Part shown: positions 7,226-8,057 of the stretch, piece after piece
How the letters are laid out: each line of letters begins with the position of its first letter
How positions within the stretch are numbered: position 1 is the stretch's first letter
Source: Mycobacterium sp.
GTDB taxonomy: Bacteria; Actinomycetota; Actinomycetes; Mycobacteriales; Mycobacteriaceae
NCBI GenBank assembly: GCA_018882545.1
Contig: VERS01000068.1
Span: 1-8,057 of the forward strand
Direction: 5' to 3'
DNA: 8,057 nt
Translations under genes and position numbers: made by a program
The notes under the pieces: model-generated
Told to the model about the DNA's origin: nothing
Seen by the model: only the letters and a program-made list of their open reading frames with translations
The model's database searches: none

Positions 7226-7687
7226 TCCGGTCCGAAGAACCCGGTGACGGGACTGCCGGACGTCGCCTACAAACAGGATCGCCCCAGCGGATGTTGGACG
7301 CTTGAGTCGTTCGCAGAGGCGGTGGACGCCCCTCAGGACCGTGCCTTTCTGATGAGGCTCCTTGAGTTGGCGGCCGCCAACAGCCTTCTGCCCCGGAAGG
7401 GCACCTACCCGCCGCTGTTCTTCGGAATGAAGCCTGTCGGTTGGATGTTCGTTTACCCATTCGGCCGCAGGCATCCGCCGTTCAAGTTCTCAATCCGGCA
7501 GGGGCAGTTGATGATTTCGGGCTGTTGGACGAAGTTCCCGAAGGTTGTGGGCCACCCTGGCTTCGTCCCCCTCGCCGCGATGCTCGATCTCGACGAGAAG
7601 GGTCCTGCATCCGACGTCCCGGTCGCCGGCCTCGACGCGGATGAGGTCTGGGCGGTCGGGGAGAAGGTTTCGCAGGCGATCAACTGA
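6977..7687 (+). CDS. Unrecognised protein B: paralogue of protein A with a different C-terminal domain
   Basis: This 236-residue protein starts at GTG 6977, aligned exactly with the start of protein A, with an AGGTGGAGG purine run just upstream (6965-6973). Residues 1-81 match protein A closely; the DNA repeat runs at a constant offset of 650 bases. The remainder differs. There is a Pro/Gly-rich linker, then CWTLESFAEAV and FLMRLLELAAAN, which weakly echo SLAAYV and FRLLELVDN in protein A. These are followed by an aromatic-rich section (LFFGMKPVGWMFVYPFG, FKFSIRQGQLMISGCW) and an acidic end. No catalytic motif, signal peptide or membrane segment is visible. The duplication of the N-terminal part is recent compared with the C-terminal divergence, which suggests domain replacement rather than drift. 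Function unknown. Confidence 0.72.
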   Translation: MAAATTFRLDTADLAMEAGWELEHMSRIDEFSRDGVTVMVQYAADDEIESLTRSREERADEVYGVDSSGKSERLRIWLGVRAASGPKNPVTGLPDVAYKQDRPSGCWTLESFAEAVDAPQDRAFLMRLLELAAANSLLPRKGTYPPLFFGMKPVGWMFVYPFGRRHPPFKFSIRQGQLMISGCWTKFPKVVGHPGFVPLAAMLDLDEKGPASDVPVAGLDADEVWAVGEKVSQAIN

Positions 7688-7704
7688 TTTTGTTTTGAGT
7701 CAGC

Positions 7705-7710
7705 AAGGAG
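7705..7710 (+). promoter_or_regulatory. Ribosome binding site for the Mrr_N-domain gene
   Basis: AAGGAG lies seven bases before GTG 7718. It is a near-ideal site and fixes the start of the last gene. Confidence 0.65.
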
Positions 7711-7717
7711 AACGGCA

Positions 7718-8057
7718 GTGACGGGCTTTGAATCAGCCGACCTCGGCGGCTGGCAGGCGTTCAACCGACCGACGTTGTCGGTGCTATCCGATGGCCAAAC
7801 ATGGCGAACAGCAAATCTTTTTGATGCTGTCGCTGACGAAGTCAATCTCTCCGAGGCCCAGCGTGCCGATTTTCTGAACTCCGGCCAGGTCCGCGCGTAC
7901 AACCAAATGGGCTGGGCGCTGTCGGCTCTTACGCGGGCCGGCGCGGTCAGGAAGGTCCGTAATGGCTACTCGGTCATCACTGAGGTCGGACGCTCACTGC
8001 TCCTCGACCACCCGGACGCGATATCGGCAGAGGTGCTGGCCGCACGACCGGAGTGGC
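7718..8057 (+). CDS. Mrr_N-domain protein, probable Mrr-type restriction endonuclease (3' partial)
   Basis: The frame from GTG 7718 is open to the window end (113 codons visible). The translation fits the Mrr_N winged-helix domain found at the N-terminus of Mrr-family type IV restriction endonucleases. It shows RPTLSVLSDGQTW, a helix with LFDAVADEVNLSEAQRADFL, the SGQVRAYNQMGWALSAL block, AGAVRKVRNGYSVITEVGR, then a helix starting DHPDAISAEVL. In full-length Mrr proteins a C-terminal PD-(D/E)XK nuclease follows and cuts DNA carrying modified bases; that part lies beyond 8057. It sits 30 bases after protein B on the same strand and is probably co-transcribed. It could instead be another protein carrying this DNA-binding domain. 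Confidence 0.75.
   Translation, partial: MTGFESADLGGWQAFNRPTLSVLSDGQTWRTANLFDAVADEVNLSEAQRADFLNSGQVRAYNQMGWALSALTRAGAVRKVRNGYSVITEVGRSLLLDHPDAISAEVLAARPEW

Overview
The window is a high-GC, all-plus-strand block of DNA-modification and restriction genes. By eye it looks like an actinobacterium: GC- and Asp/Glu-rich proteins, frequent GTG starts, purine-rich ribosome binding sites and tight gene packing. The first ~260-275 bases do not belong with it. They encode the C-terminal part of the outer-membrane lipoprotein factor LolB, a proteobacterial (betaproteobacterial-looking) protein that an actinobacterium should not have. The LolB frame breaks abruptly into the middle of a methyltransferase gene, so the left end is either an assembly chimera or an illegitimate-recombination scar.

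Layout. (1) 1-~275: lolB fragment. (2) ~251-1297: catalytic segment of a large Eco57I/PglX-like adenine-N6 DNA methyltransferase with an NPPW motif; the 5' part, including SAM-binding motif I, is absent. (3) Its frame ends just after a run of nine G. The C-terminal target-recognition part continues in another frame at 1294-1986, so the tract length decides whether one fused protein or two pieces is made. (4) 2054-2815: a second, diverged version of the same C-terminal module, with its own start and ribosome binding site. A 24-codon ORF bridges the two modules through ATGA/GTGA overlaps. (5) 2841-5099 and 5065-6288: an McrB-type AAA+ NTPase with a large N-terminal region and a small reader-like domain, overlapping an McrC-type PD-(D/E)XK nuclease. 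(6) 6327-6899 and 6977-7687: two unrecognised proteins with nearly identical N-terminal ~81 residues and mostly different C-terminal parts. (7) 7718-8057+: start of an Mrr_N-domain protein, probably an Mrr-type endonuclease, cut by the window edge.

Working together (inference): the methyltransferase, its C-terminal modules and McrBC resemble composite systems of the LlaI/LlaJI kind, where a methyltransferase is coupled to an McrBC-like NTP-dependent nuclease. The most interesting features are the G9 tract at the catalytic/recognition boundary and the spare recognition module. Together they suggest a modification system whose activity and specificity could be switched. The tandem small proteins repeat the theme of one constant half and one variable half. 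No RNA genes, CRISPR arrays, insertion sequences or clear terminators were seen, and no stretch over 300 bases lacks a gene.
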